Positions 1 through 7,086 are shown, numbered from the stretch's first letter. The stretch: 8,281 bases of DNA from CAZOLI01 sp964580675 (GCA_964580675.1 CAZOLI010000082.1:1-8281), one strand, 5' to 3'. A program made the numbers and translations. Notes: generated from the letters alone by a model not told the origin.

Positions 1-272
1 GGCAGGATGCCTTCGTTCCAATTAGAACGGTATTTCTCTTTGAGTTACATCGCCCCCCCTTTACAGTTGGGGCTCCGGTTCTGGCGACACATGTTCCGTT
101 GTCCGGACGATATTTAACGGGGGCGGTCGTGTTTTCAGTTTGCGAAGGCACAGATGTTCACCCCACCTGGAACGTCATTTTTTCTTTTCGCGTCTTCTGC
201 TGGTAAAATCAACACAGCCTGGTGAACCGAAGCCACGGATTAAACCCATCATTCGTTCCGCACTGACCTCTT
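1..272. other. Leader region upstream of the M1 peptidase gene, no confident gene
   Basis: I see no confident gene here. One plus-strand frame is open from base 1 to a TAA at 115-117 (38 codons, with internal ATG codons at 7 and 91). It could be the tail of a gene entering from the left, or chance; its composition (many F, L, R, P) does not look convincingly like a conserved protein. A run of seven C lies at about 52-58. An inverted repeat, CCGTT...AACGG, flanks the palindrome TCCGGA around 96-119 and could form a weak hairpin. The remainder probably holds the promoter and 5' leader of the peptidase gene at 273. Confidence 0.5.
201..209 (+). promoter_or_regulatory. Possible extended -10 promoter for the M1 peptidase gene
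   Basis: TGGTAAAAT fits an extended -10 element (TGn followed by TAAAAT, 5 of 6 matches to TATAAT). It would give a 5' leader of roughly 55-60 nt before the ATG at 273. No good -35 hexamer sits 16-18 bp upstream; the region is only T-rich, so the call rests on the -10 alone. Confidence 0.3.
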
Positions 273-2849
273 ATGAGACGCCACGATCCTGCCGAGCTCC
301 TCATGTTGTTCGTTCCGGTCTTCGTTCTTATCAGTTCCGCTGTCGGGGCACAGGAAGACCACCCGTATCGATCGGGGGAGGACCGGCCGGCGGACATCCT
401 GCACATCAAACTGGAACTGGACGTGAACCTGAAACAGAAGCGGGTCGACGGGACGGCCACCATCAGTTTTGAGACCCTGCGTCCCGTTGAGCGGATCTGG
501 CTACACGCAAAGGAGATGGACATCTCGGGGGTATCTCTTTCTCCCTGGGAATCAAAGAAATTCACCGAAACCGAATTTGAATACGACGGGAAGCGGCTGA
601 TCATTCCGTTTGACGACACGTGGGAACGGGACCGGCAGGGGAAGGTACGAATTGATTACGGTGTGGAGGAACCGGCATCCGGACTCCACTTTTTTCAACC
701 CACGGCATCGAACCCGGAGGTTCCCTACCAGGTCTGGAGCCAGGGAGAAACCGAATCCAACCGCTACTGGTTTCCCTGCTTCGATAAACCGACCGAACGG
801 CAGACGACGGAATTGATCGTGACGGTCAACGACAAATACCAGGTCGTCTCCAACGGAACACTCATCTCCAGAACGAAACACAGGGAGAAGGATACGGTGA
901 CCTATCACTGGGAACAGGAACGACCTCACGTGTCCTACCTGGTCACGCTTGTTGTTGGCGAGTTTGCCGTACAAAAGGAAAACTGGAACGGCATTCCCGT
1001 TTCCTATTACGTGCCGCCCGAAAAAAAACAGCGCATCGAACCGTCCTTCGGACGGACAACGGAAATGCTGGACTTTTTCTCCAATCGGTTCGGCATTGAT
1101 TATCCCTGGTCAAAATACGCTCAGGTGGTGGTGGAACAATTCATGGCGGGAGGCATGGAGAACACCAGCGCCTCCACCCTGCACGAGTACGTGCTGCACA
1201 CCGAGCGAGCCCTGAAAGGCCAGTCGCCGGACGGCCTGATTGCACACGAGCTGGGACACCAGTGGTGGGGAGATCTGGTCACCTGCAAAAGCTGGGCTCA
1301 TCTGTGGCTGAACGAAGGATGGGCCACGTACTCGGAGGTTCTCTGGACAAAATATAAAAAAGGCAAGGCCGAGGCGGCCTACGAACTCTGGCAGAAGGGG
1401 AAGCGGGCGCGGATGGGCGGGAAAGACCACCCCGTGGTGTATCACCGTTACGACAAACCCTGGGATCAATTTGATGCCCGTGCCTACGCCAAAGGGGGTT
1501 ACATACTCCATATGCTCCGTCAACGACTGGGTGACACCACCTTCTGGACGGCCGCCCGTAACTACGGCATCAAATTTTCTTACGACACCGTCGAGACCCA
1601 CGACTTCCGAAAGGTTCTGGAAGACACCTCGGGACTGAGCCTGAAACGGTTTTTCCACGACTGGCTCTACCGGCCCGGCCACCCGGTCGTATCGGTTACC
1701 TCCGAATACCGTTCCGGCAAAAACACGATGAAACTGACCGTCGAACAGACCCAGGAAAAACCGCCGTTCTCTTTCCCGTTCCACGTGGCATTCCGCTTTG
1801 AGGACCACGATCCCCGGGTGTTTGATGTTCAGGTATCCGAGAAAAGCCAGGTGTTTCACATCGACGTGCCGGCGCGACCGAAACTGATCCGGGTCGATCC
1901 CGATCAGGACGTGCTGGCGAAGTGGAACGAAACCAAAGCAAAAGACCTCTGGAAACGTCAGCTCCTGTCCGATCCGGATCCCGTCCTTCGCATTCGTGCG
2001 GCCCGGCACTTCGGCGAGAAAAAAACGCCACGTGCCCGCGCCCTCCTTGCCGAAGCGTTCAAAGGAGAATCCTTCCGCGGCACGGCGGTGGAAATCGCCA
2101 AAAATCTCGGAAGTACCGGCGGGAAACAGGCAAGAGAAACCCTGGTGAATGGTCTGTCTCACAAAAAACCGGACGTGCGAAAAACCTGTGCCGAACAACT
2201 TGCGTCGTTTTTCGGACATGACGACGTAAAAGAAGCCCTAAAAGCGAAAATTCAGAAGGGAGATCCGAGTCCGTTCGTGGTGGAAGCCGCTCTTGAAGCG
2301 TACGGCGAGCTTCAGGCCGACGATGCCGTTCAGGTACTTTCCCCGTACCTGGAGAAATCATCGTACCGGGAAACAATCCGGCGCGGAGCGCTCCGGGGCC
2401 TCGGGAAATCCGGAAAAGAAGATGCTCTGGACCTTCTGATCAAATGGGCCGGCCCCGACCGGCCGGCAAGAGCCCGGGACGCGGCGATCCGGGGACTTCG
2501 GGATCTGTTCAACCACGCGGAACTTACCGATGAACAGGTGGCCTCCATCCGAAAAACGGCGGAATCTAACCTTCACGGTTCCCGTGACCGCATTAAGAAA
2601 AGGGCGATCAGGACACTTCGCGAACTCGGGAAACAGGCCCGTCCCGCCATCGAAACGCTGGAAGCCATTGCCAAACACGACACCGATCGACGTACTCGCA
2701 CGGCGGCCAAAAGGGCTCTGGAAGAAATCGAGAACGGGGGAAGTGCCAAAAAACAGGTCAAAAAACTGAAGGAGGAAATTAAGAAGCTTAAAAAAGAAAA
2801 AAAGAAGCTGGAACAACGGTTGAAAAAACGGGAAGGAAACGAACAATGA
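273..2849 (+). CDS. Secreted M1-family zinc aminopeptidase with C-terminal HEAT repeats and coiled coil
   Basis: The product (858 aa) is a gluzincin of the M1/aminopeptidase N family, which removes N-terminal residues from peptides. Residues 1-26 look like a signal peptide: RR at 2-3, a hydrophobic stretch 9-20, and a V-G-A cleavage site before Q27, so export to the periplasm or outside is expected. Residues about 40-210 are the N-terminal beta domain. The exopeptidase motif appears as GGMEN (293-297). Zinc ligands are H325 and H329 in HELGH, and E348 in NEG, 18 residues after H329; E326 is the general base. Y405 in the YAKGG segment matches the transition-state tyrosine. A beta-rich stretch (about 470-556) follows, then roughly 260 residues of helical HEAT/ARM-like repeats (559-822). 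The last 33 residues are lysine/glutamate-rich with V829, L832, I836, L839, L846 and L850 in heptad spacing. ATG 273 is preferred over the in-frame ATG at 303 because it supplies the basic n-region. No Shine-Dalgarno sequence is visible. All catalytic residues are present, so activity is expected; substrate preference is unknown. Confidence 0.95.
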   Translation: MRRHDPAELLMLFVPVFVLISSAVGAQEDHPYRSGEDRPADILHIKLELDVNLKQKRVDGTATISFETLRPVERIWLHAKEMDISGVSLSPWESKKFTETEFEYDGKRLIIPFDDTWERDRQGKVRIDYGVEEPASGLHFFQPTASNPEVPYQVWSQGETESNRYWFPCFDKPTERQTTELIVTVNDKYQVVSNGTLISRTKHREKDTVTYHWEQERPHVSYLVTLVVGEFAVQKENWNGIPVSYYVPPEKKQRIEPSFGRTTEMLDFFSNRFGIDYPWSKYAQVVVEQFMAGGMENTSASTLHEYVLHTERALKGQSPDGLIAHELGHQWWGDLVTCKSWAHLWLNEGWATYSEVLWTKYKKGKAEAAYELWQKGKRARMGGKDHPVVYHRYDKPWDQFDARAYAKGGYILHMLRQRLGDTTFWTAARNYGIKFSYDTVETHDFRKVLEDTSGLSLKRFFHDWLYRPGHPVVSVTSEYRSGKNTMKLTVEQTQEKPPFSFPFHVAFRFEDHDPRVFDVQVSEKSQVFHIDVPARPKLIRVDPDQDVLAKWNETKAKDLWKRQLLSDPDPVLRIRAARHFGEKKTPRARALLAEAFKGESFRGTAVEIAKNLGSTGGKQARETLVNGLSHKKPDVRKTCAEQLASFFGHDDVKEALKAKIQKGDPSPFVVEAALEAYGELQADDAVQVLSPYLEKSSYRETIRRGALRGLGKSGKEDALDLLIKWAGPDRPARARDAAIRGLRDLFNHAELTDEQVASIRKTAESNLHGSRDRIKKRAIRTLRELGKQARPAIETLEAIAKHDTDRRTRTAAKRALEEIENGGSAKKQVKKLKEEIKKLKKEKKKLEQRLKKREGNEQ

Positions 2850-2850
2850 A

Positions 2851-2871
2851 CAACCGCTGAGTTAGTGGTTG
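2851..2871 (+). terminator. Small hairpin between the peptidase and USP genes
   Basis: CAACC at 2851-2855 pairs with GGTTG at 2867-2871, and the stem extends inward by G-T, C-G and T-A pairs to a short loop. It starts one base after the peptidase stop codon. The following sequence is only mildly T-rich with no clean U-tract. It could be a weak terminator, a 3' stabiliser or chance, and it may not separate the two genes transcriptionally. Confidence 0.35.
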
Positions 2872-2896
2872 TATCTACGTTTCCGGTAGCAATACT
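2869..2896 (+). promoter_or_regulatory. Weak candidate promoter for the USP gene
   Basis: TTGTAT (2869-2874) and AATACT (2891-2896) are separated by 16 bp and resemble -35 and -10 hexamers with 3 or 4 matches each. The -35 overlaps the hairpin after the peptidase gene. Start of transcription would be near 2903, leaving a short leader to the ATG at 2928. Readthrough from the peptidase gene is an equally good explanation for expression. Confidence 0.22.
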
Positions 2897-2927
2897 GTTT
2901 TCCCAAACTCAATTTTCTCAATGCGTC

Positions 2928-3383
2928 ATGTACAAAAAATTGCTTGTTCCCGTGAGTCCGGCCGAAGAAAGCGAACAGGTCATCGAACCCGCCCTGAACC
3001 TTGCGAAACAGCACGACGCGGAAGTGCACCTCCTCCAGGTGGTGGGCATCCCGATGGAGGTTGACGCCGGTTACAACCGCCAGGAACTCGTGGAACTGGA
3101 AACCAACCGGGCGGAGGAACAGCTCATCGAATATAAACAGCGGTTTGAAGAACACGACCTCACCACGAAAACAACCGTCATCACGGATTATTACCCGGCC
3201 GAGAAAATCCTGGAGTACACGAAGGAAAACGACATCGATCTTGTGGTGATGGCCTCCCACGGACGCTCCGGCATGTCCCGGTTGTTCCTCGGAAGCACGA
3301 CCGAACGGGTTCTTCGGGGCACCGACAACACCCACATTCTCGTCGTGCCATACTCCGATGAGGAAGAAGAGGACGAGGAATAG
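2928..3383 (+). CDS. Universal stress protein (UspA family), single domain with acidic tail
   Basis: The product is a 151-aa cytoplasmic UspA-fold protein of the kind that binds ATP or AMP and modulates stress responses. The first beta strand is KKLLVPV (residues 3-9). The nucleotide-binding signature near the end reads ASHGRSG...LGST: G112, nine residues, then G122-S123, with A109 where the classic motif has its first glycine. This is the usual form in ATP-binding members. The aspartate that often follows strand 1 (VPVD) is replaced by serine at residue 10. The C-terminus is an acidic tail of about nine residues (Asp/Glu), which is unusual. The start is placed at the ATG before YKKLLVPV. An in-frame ATG at 2865 would add 21 residues that do not belong to the fold and would overlap the hairpin region. 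The gene lies 78 bp downstream of the peptidase gene on the same strand. Which process it serves cannot be told from sequence. Confidence 0.93.
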   Translation: MYKKLLVPVSPAEESEQVIEPALNLAKQHDAEVHLLQVVGIPMEVDAGYNRQELVELETNRAEEQLIEYKQRFEEHDLTTKTTVITDYYPAEKILEYTKENDIDLVVMASHGRSGMSRLFLGSTTERVLRGTDNTHILVVPYSDEEEEDEE

Positions 3384-3386
3384 GAG

Positions 3387-3425
3387 ATGACAGGGGGAAC
3401 CGATTCCATCAAACCAGGTGGCTCC
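3387..3425 (+). CDS. Possible start of a gene truncated by the assembly gap
   Basis: An ATG lies three bases after the USP stop codon, directly after TAGGAG, and its frame is open for 13 codons until the Ns begin (N-terminus MTGGTDSIKPGGS). The close spacing would fit an operon partner of the USP gene. Thirteen codons cannot establish a gene, and the AGGAG is too close to the ATG to act as a normal Shine-Dalgarno sequence. No function can be proposed. Confidence 0.2.
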
Positions 3426-3525
3426 NNNNNNNNNNNNNNNNNNNNNNNNNNNNNNNNNNNNNNNNNNNNNNNNNNNNNNNNNNNNNNNNNNNNNNNNNNN
3501 NNNNNNNNNNNNNNNNNNNNNNNNN
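3426..3525. other. Assembly gap (100 N)
   Basis: Exactly 100 consecutive Ns occur here, the conventional placeholder for a scaffold gap of unknown size. The true distance between flanks is unknown, so reading frames must not be extended across it. The USP gene on the left and everything on the right are linked only by scaffolding. Confidence 0.98.
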
Positions 3526-3835
3526 CAAAAATGCAAATGATGGGAATAGGTTTAAAAACGCGGGTTTCCTGTAATGCACGAAGCGAGCGATGTCCGTTTT
3601 TGGCGGGATTCATCGTTAGGTTCGCCAGATAACGTGCACTCCGGGCGACGTTGTCGTCCTGCGACCCCCACAACAAACCCGGGAGCCATATCTTCACGAC
3701 ATGGAAGGTCTCGAAGGAACAAACCATCCTTTTATTTTGAAAAAGCCCCTTCCCACACGGTCGGGACTCTGGCTTTGGAAAACCGTTTTTCTTCGTACCG
3801 GTGGCGGCTGGACGGTGGGGGCTGAATCGGGATCA
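3526..3835. other. Non-coding or gap-truncated stretch between the gap and the transporter gene
   Basis: No gene is supported in these 310 bases. Three short frames abut the gap. A plus frame from 3527 closes at TAA 3572-3574. A second plus frame closes at 3632. A minus frame has an ATG at 3613-3611 and reads leftward into the Ns without a stop. Any of these could be the end of a gene hidden in the gap. A weak inverted repeat CGTTA...TAACG lies at 3614-3634. The only clear structure is the terminator-like hairpin at 3742-3776. I see no tRNA, rRNA or repeat array. Confidence 0.5.
3737..3776 (-). terminator. Probable rho-independent terminator of the AI-2E family transporter gene
   Basis: Read on the minus strand, AAAGCC (3776-3771) pairs with GGCTTT (3747-3742). 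An inner stem TCCC/GGGA (3766-3763 with 3754-3751) is separated by small internal bulges, and the 3' arm runs into TTTTTC and then a weakly T-containing stretch. It lies about 60 bases past the transporter stop codon, in the right orientation. The bulged stem and short T-tract make it a moderate rather than strong terminator. Confidence 0.5.
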
Positions 3836-4870
3836 TCAGTCCGTCGGGATGCGGCCGGCAAGCAGTTCCGAAATCGGTTCGGTAAGTTCGATTCGGGATA
3901 ACACGATGCGAAAGGCAGCGGTAATGGGCACCGCCAGAAACAATCCCGGTATGCCCCAGACAAGTCCCCAGAATATTAAGCAAATCAGAACCGTTATTGG
4001 GTGCAGTTCCATGCTGTCCCCGAGCAATTTTGGCTCGACAAAATACCCGATTGTGATCTGAATTAACGTCAGCAGACCAAGAACGAGAAACATCGGCCAG
4101 GTGATGCCGAACTGCAACAGCAGCACCGGAACCGGGAGAAGCGTGGCCACGATGGAACCGAGGCTCGGAATAAAGTTTAACACCGCCGTCAGGACCCCAA
4201 ACATGAACGCGAGTTCCACGCCGAACATCCGAAGAACGGAAAAGGCCAGAACGCCCGTCGTAAGTGATATAAGAAATTTAAGCGATATGTATTTTGACAC
4301 CTGACCCTCAATTTCATTGTACAGCTCGTTATCAATCCCCTGCCGTCCTTCACCGGCAATCAGAAACAGGGTCATCACAACGACGAGAAAAAAGTTGGCG
4401 ACAAACACGAAGATCGCCCGGGTAATTCCACGGGCGAGGGAAAAAATATGAAGCTTGTTTAGTTCCTGTCGAATCGTCTTTTCGTTTAACTCCAATCCGT
4501 ATTTTTCCAGTTCCTCGGACAGCCATTTTAATGTTTCAACAATCCGGTCCTGGTACAATTCGGTGCCCTGCAGAAAACTGCCGATGGAGGAAACGACAAA
4601 AAACAGAATCAGTCCCGATAACAGGAGAAATCCGGCGATCGTAACGGCCATGGAAAGGTACCGGGGAAACCCGACGCGGTGTTCGAGGAATTGCACCACG
4701 GGAGAGAACACCAGATAGGCAAACAGGGAAAACACGAAGGGAACCAGAACAACCTTCGTGTATATTAAAGCAACGGTAACGGCCACCGCGGTAAGAAACA
4801 GGAGGCAGGAGGTGGCTATTTTCTCGTAATTATCGGTAAACACAACCGGATGCCGTTTGGTGAAATTCAA
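3836..4870 (-). CDS. AI-2E/PerM (YdiK/YhhT-type) family membrane transporter
   Basis: The 344-aa product matches this polytopic inner-membrane family in length and layout. Hydrophobic segments lie at about 18-38, 40-60 and 71-98. A hydrophilic, charged loop (about 101-150) follows, then further segments from 152 to 323. Family landmarks are NFIPSLGS (232-239), EPKLLGDSMELHP (279-291) and GIPGLFLAVP (306-315). Members are annotated as AI-2 exporters or, in some cases, Na+/H+ antiporters; the substrate here is not known. The start is unusual: no ATG occurs before residue 74, inside the third hydrophobic segment. The frame is open upstream to a TAG at about 4900, so TTG at 4870 is the best candidate and GTG at residue 10 an alternative. 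No Shine-Dalgarno sequence sits at usable distance. A good promoter lies at 4915-4943. The gene diverges from the amino acid permease gene. Confidence 0.9.
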   Translation of the reverse strand: MNFTKRHPVVFTDNYEKIATSCLLFLTAVAVTVALIYTKVVLVPFVFSLFAYLVFSPVVQFLEHRVGFPRYLSMAVTIAGFLLLSGLILFFVVSSIGSFLQGTELYQDRIVETLKWLSEELEKYGLELNEKTIRQELNKLHIFSLARGITRAIFVFVANFFLVVVMTLFLIAGEGRQGIDNELYNEIEGQVSKYISLKFLISLTTGVLAFSVLRMFGVELAFMFGVLTAVLNFIPSLGSIVATLLPVPVLLLQFGITWPMFLVLGLLTLIQITIGYFVEPKLLGDSMELHPITVLICLIFWGLVWGIPGLFLAVPITAAFRIVLSRIELTEPISELLAGRIPTD

Positions 4871-4914
4871 TAATTTTCGTGAGAACTCGACTGCCTCCAG
4901 GACCTAATGAAGGA

Positions 4915-4943
4915 ATGATACCAGCCCGAAAAAGACGGGTCAA
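4915..4943 (-). promoter_or_regulatory. Sigma-70-like promoter of the AI-2E family transporter gene
   Basis: On the minus strand, TTGACC (4943-4938) and TATCAT (4920-4915) match the -35 and -10 consensus at 5 of 6 positions each. Spacing is exactly 17 bp, and TGG before TATCAT gives an extended -10. Transcription would begin near 4908, about 38 nt before the proposed TTG start codon. This is the best promoter in the window. Confidence 0.65.
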
Positions 4944-4949
4944 GACCCA

Positions 4950-4978
4950 TTGTACGCGAACGGTGAATGACTAATAAT
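4950..4978 (+). promoter_or_regulatory. Candidate promoter of the permease-USP unit
   Basis: TTGTAC (4950-4955) and AATAAT (4973-4978) are separated by 17 bp; the -10 matches TATAAT at 5 positions and the -35 keeps TTG. Transcription would begin near 4985, giving a leader of about 50 nt before ATG 5034. It stands back to back with the minus-strand promoter at 4915-4943, the two -35 boxes being 6 bp apart, so the two transcripts could share a regulator. Confidence 0.38.
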
Positions 4979-5018
4979 CAGAAAGTGAACCTCAGAATTC
5001 GTATTCGTTCTGGAATCC

Positions 5019-5034
5019 TCGGTTGAAGAACCGA
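5019..5034 (+). promoter_or_regulatory. Hairpin directly at the permease start codon
   Basis: TCGGTT (5019-5024), loop GAAG, AACCGA (5029-5034) form a perfect 6-bp stem whose last base is the A of the start codon. There is no Shine-Dalgarno sequence in front of this gene. In mRNA the stem would occupy the ribosome landing site, so it might limit or tune initiation. Its effect is inferred. Confidence 0.4.
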
Positions 5035-6371
5035 TGCAGGAAGACGCGGAACAGTTATCAAGAACACTGGGTTTCTTTGAATGTCTGACCATCGGGGTGG
5101 GTACCATGGTCGGGGCGGGCATCTTCGTGTTTCCCGGGCTGGCGGGAGCGAAAACCGGAACGGCGGCCACACTTTCGTTCCTGCTCGGTGGTTTTGTGGC
5201 CACCCTCGTTGCGTTTTCGACGGCTGAACTGGCCACGGCGATGCCCAAAAGCGGAGGACCGTATTTTTTTATCTCGCGGGGATTGGGCGCGATATCAGGA
5301 ACCGTAGTTGGTCTGGGCCAATGGTTCGGTCTCGTCTTTGCGTCGGCTTTCTACCTGTATGGTTTCGGCAGCTACACCCTGCGAATGGCCGAAGCCATAG
5401 GAACCCCGATCCCCCTTTCCGGCACCACCCTGGCCGTCGGGCTCGGTATGTTGTTAATACTCGTAAACATTGCCGGAACCAAAGGAGCCGGAAACATTCA
5501 AAACTATGTTGTGGCCATCCTTCTGTCTATTTTATTGGTGTTCCTGCTTTCCGGATTTTATAAAATCTTTATTGGAGGGGACGTGGACGGAACCGCAAGC
5601 GGATTTGCACCGGAGGGAAACATGACCATCTTCACGACCGCGGCCTTCGTGTTTACCTCTTATCTCGGATTTGCTCAGATCGCCACTGTATCGGGCGAAG
5701 TAAAGTCCCCGGACACAAACCTTCCGTACTCCATTATCGGAAGTGTGTTGATTGTGACGTTTCTTTACATGGTGACCGTCCACCTGACAACCACGGTGTT
5801 TCCGTCGGATCAACTTGAGGTTCTCGGGGAAACGGCACTCGTCGAGGTGGGTCACCACTTCCTGGGCGATGTTGGAACAGTCCTCATACTTCTTGGAGGG
5901 TTACTGGCCACGGTTTCCAGTGCAAACGCATCTATTCTGAGCTCCTCTCGAGCCCTGTATGCTCTGAGTGATGACGGCGTGGTTCCAGAACAATTTGCCA
6001 GGGTAAGCAAGCGATTTGAAACCCCTCACTACGCCCTGGTAACAACCGGTCTTCTGATTCTCATCGTGGTTCTTGCCGGACGGCTGGCGTTGCTCGCTGA
6101 AGTTGCTTCGTTCCTTCATCTTCTGATTTATAGCCTGCTGTGCCTCACCGTTATCCGACTTCGCATGAAGAAGGTGGAATGGTATACCCCCGGATACGAA
6201 GCTCCCGGATATCCCATCCTGAACGTCCTCGGGATTGCCGGACCGGTGGGCGTCATCCTTTTTATGGCACATTCGTCCATCCTGGTCGGGGGCGTGATTA
6301 TCGCAACCTCGCTTATGTATTACGCCATTCGAAGGAAAAGCATACAAATTTCGGATAAACATCATGAATGA
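5034..6371 (+). CDS. APC-superfamily amino acid permease
   Basis: The 445-aa integral membrane protein belongs to the amino acid-polyamine-organocation superfamily (COG0531-like), a cation- or exchange-driven transporter of amino acids or related amines. About 12 hydrophobic segments span residues 14-432. TM1 carries the unwound substrate-site signature GVGTMVGAGIF (21-31). The conserved PKSGGPY is at 71-77, SGEVKSPDTNLP (220-231) matches the TM6-7 loop, and SSANASILSSSRALYALSDDG (295-315) matches the TM8 region of the family. The C-terminus after residue 433 is short and hydrophilic. The frame is open upstream to a TGA at 4986-4988, but ATG 5034 is the only standard start and agrees with the family's N-terminus. 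The stop codon overlaps the start of the next gene by 8 bp (ATGAATGA), indicating translational coupling to the USP-like protein. Substrate cannot be assigned. It resembles permeases that occur with USP domains, in haloarchaea for example. Confidence 0.93.
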   Translation: MQEDAEQLSRTLGFFECLTIGVGTMVGAGIFVFPGLAGAKTGTAATLSFLLGGFVATLVAFSTAELATAMPKSGGPYFFISRGLGAISGTVVGLGQWFGLVFASAFYLYGFGSYTLRMAEAIGTPIPLSGTTLAVGLGMLLILVNIAGTKGAGNIQNYVVAILLSILLVFLLSGFYKIFIGGDVDGTASGFAPEGNMTIFTTAAFVFTSYLGFAQIATVSGEVKSPDTNLPYSIIGSVLIVTFLYMVTVHLTTTVFPSDQLEVLGETALVEVGHHFLGDVGTVLILLGGLLATVSSANASILSSSRALYALSDDGVVPEQFARVSKRFETPHYALVTTGLLILIVVLAGRLALLAEVASFLHLLIYSLLCLTVIRLRMKKVEWYTPGYEAPGYPILNVLGIAGPVGVILFMAHSSILVGGVIIATSLMYYAIRRKSIQISDKHHE

Positions 6372-7086
6372 CGATCCATATCTGTCCCGTCTTCTTGTGC
6401 CGGTTATTCTTGGAGAGGACAGGAATGCCGCTGACGTGCCATTTCAGTTGTTGTCGGACGTGCAAGTTATACTCCTGGGACTGTACCCGGTTTCTGATCA
6501 GGTGAGTCCCGAACAACTCAAACAACAGGTCTCGGAGAAGGCCCGGGAGGAACTGCTTCTGTACGAGGAGGAATTTCAAAAAACCGGTGCGGATTTAAAC
6601 GTGCTAATTCGGTACACGGCCGACGTTGCCGATACCATTCAAACCATCATCGAAGAAGAGAATTGTGACGCGATCATTTCCCCGGGTCGCATGAAAGACG
6701 ACGCCCCCGTACTGGTTGGGGTCAAAGGGAGTCCGGAAGAACCGGTGATGACCTTTTTTCTTGAGGATCTTTTGAAGAAAAAACCCAATCAGGTTTCCCT
6801 CATTCACATCATGGAGAAAGGGGAAAACCGGGAAGAAAAGGAACAGATGCTTTCGGAGATGAAAGAGCACCTCGTCGAACTTGGGTTCGACGAGGATCGT
6901 ATTACCAGCAAATGCATTGAATCGGAACAGGACGAAGAGAAACTGGTTGAACTGGCCGGTGAATTCGGGGTCACCATCATCGCGGAGAAGCAAAAAAATT
7001 TAAAAGACCTGATCTTTGATTCGGTTCGCGAAAAAATTGAAAAAACGTCAACCAGCCCCATGATCATCGTCCTGCAGGACGAGTAA
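6364..7086 (+). CDS. Degenerate tandem universal-stress-protein-like protein, partner of the permease
   Basis: The 240-aa soluble protein appears to be two UspA-like halves. Half one (about 8-120) opens with the typical SRLLVPV strand, has a long charged helix (48-73) and a DAIISPG strand (102-108). Half two (about 121-240) has strand QVSLIHIM (143-150), helix 153-173, strand VTIIAEKQ (203-210) and closing strand PMIIVL (232-237). Neither half keeps the GxxG-9x-G(S/T) nucleotide-binding signature, so ATP binding in the usual manner is unlikely. Length is about double a single USP domain. Its ATG lies inside the end of the permease gene (8-bp overlap), so the two are almost certainly co-expressed in fixed ratio. 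USP domains are known fused to or beside APC permeases and cation transporters. A regulatory role on the permease is inferred from this, not shown. The tandem-USP assignment rests on fold pattern and is less certain than for the USP at 2928. Confidence 0.8.
   Translation: MNDDPYLSRLLVPVILGEDRNAADVPFQLLSDVQVILLGLYPVSDQVSPEQLKQQVSEKAREELLLYEEEFQKTGADLNVLIRYTADVADTIQTIIEEENCDAIISPGRMKDDAPVLVGVKGSPEEPVMTFFLEDLLKKKPNQVSLIHIMEKGENREEKEQMLSEMKEHLVELGFDEDRITSKCIESEQDEEKLVELAGEFGVTIIAEKQKNLKDLIFDSVREKIEKTSTSPMIIVLQDE

Noticed and set aside
1..50. Minus-strand frame leaving the left edge, with a protein-like short translation
   Set aside because: The only ATG in frame is followed at once by TAA, and no other usual start codon lies within the visible part, so a gene start cannot be supported.
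1110..2219. Long minus-strand open frame (369 codons) inside the peptidase gene
   Set aside because: It lies antisense to a protein with complete M1 catalytic motifs, and its translation is rich in F, R, G and H with no recognisable domain; it is a codon-bias shadow.
2865..2927. Upstream ATG extending the USP by 21 residues
   Set aside because: The extra residues precede the first Usp strand and overlap the hairpin after the peptidase gene; family members start at the MYKKLLVPV position.
2862..3727. Minus-strand frames running across the Ns and over the USP gene
   Set aside because: They depend on Ns being read as codons, and their known parts are antisense to the USP. Only the short end between 3526 and 3613 could be real, and that is noted as unresolved.
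3701..4061. Plus-strand frames overlapping the end of the AI-2E family transporter
   Set aside because: They are antisense to a well-supported membrane protein and lack domain-like sequence.
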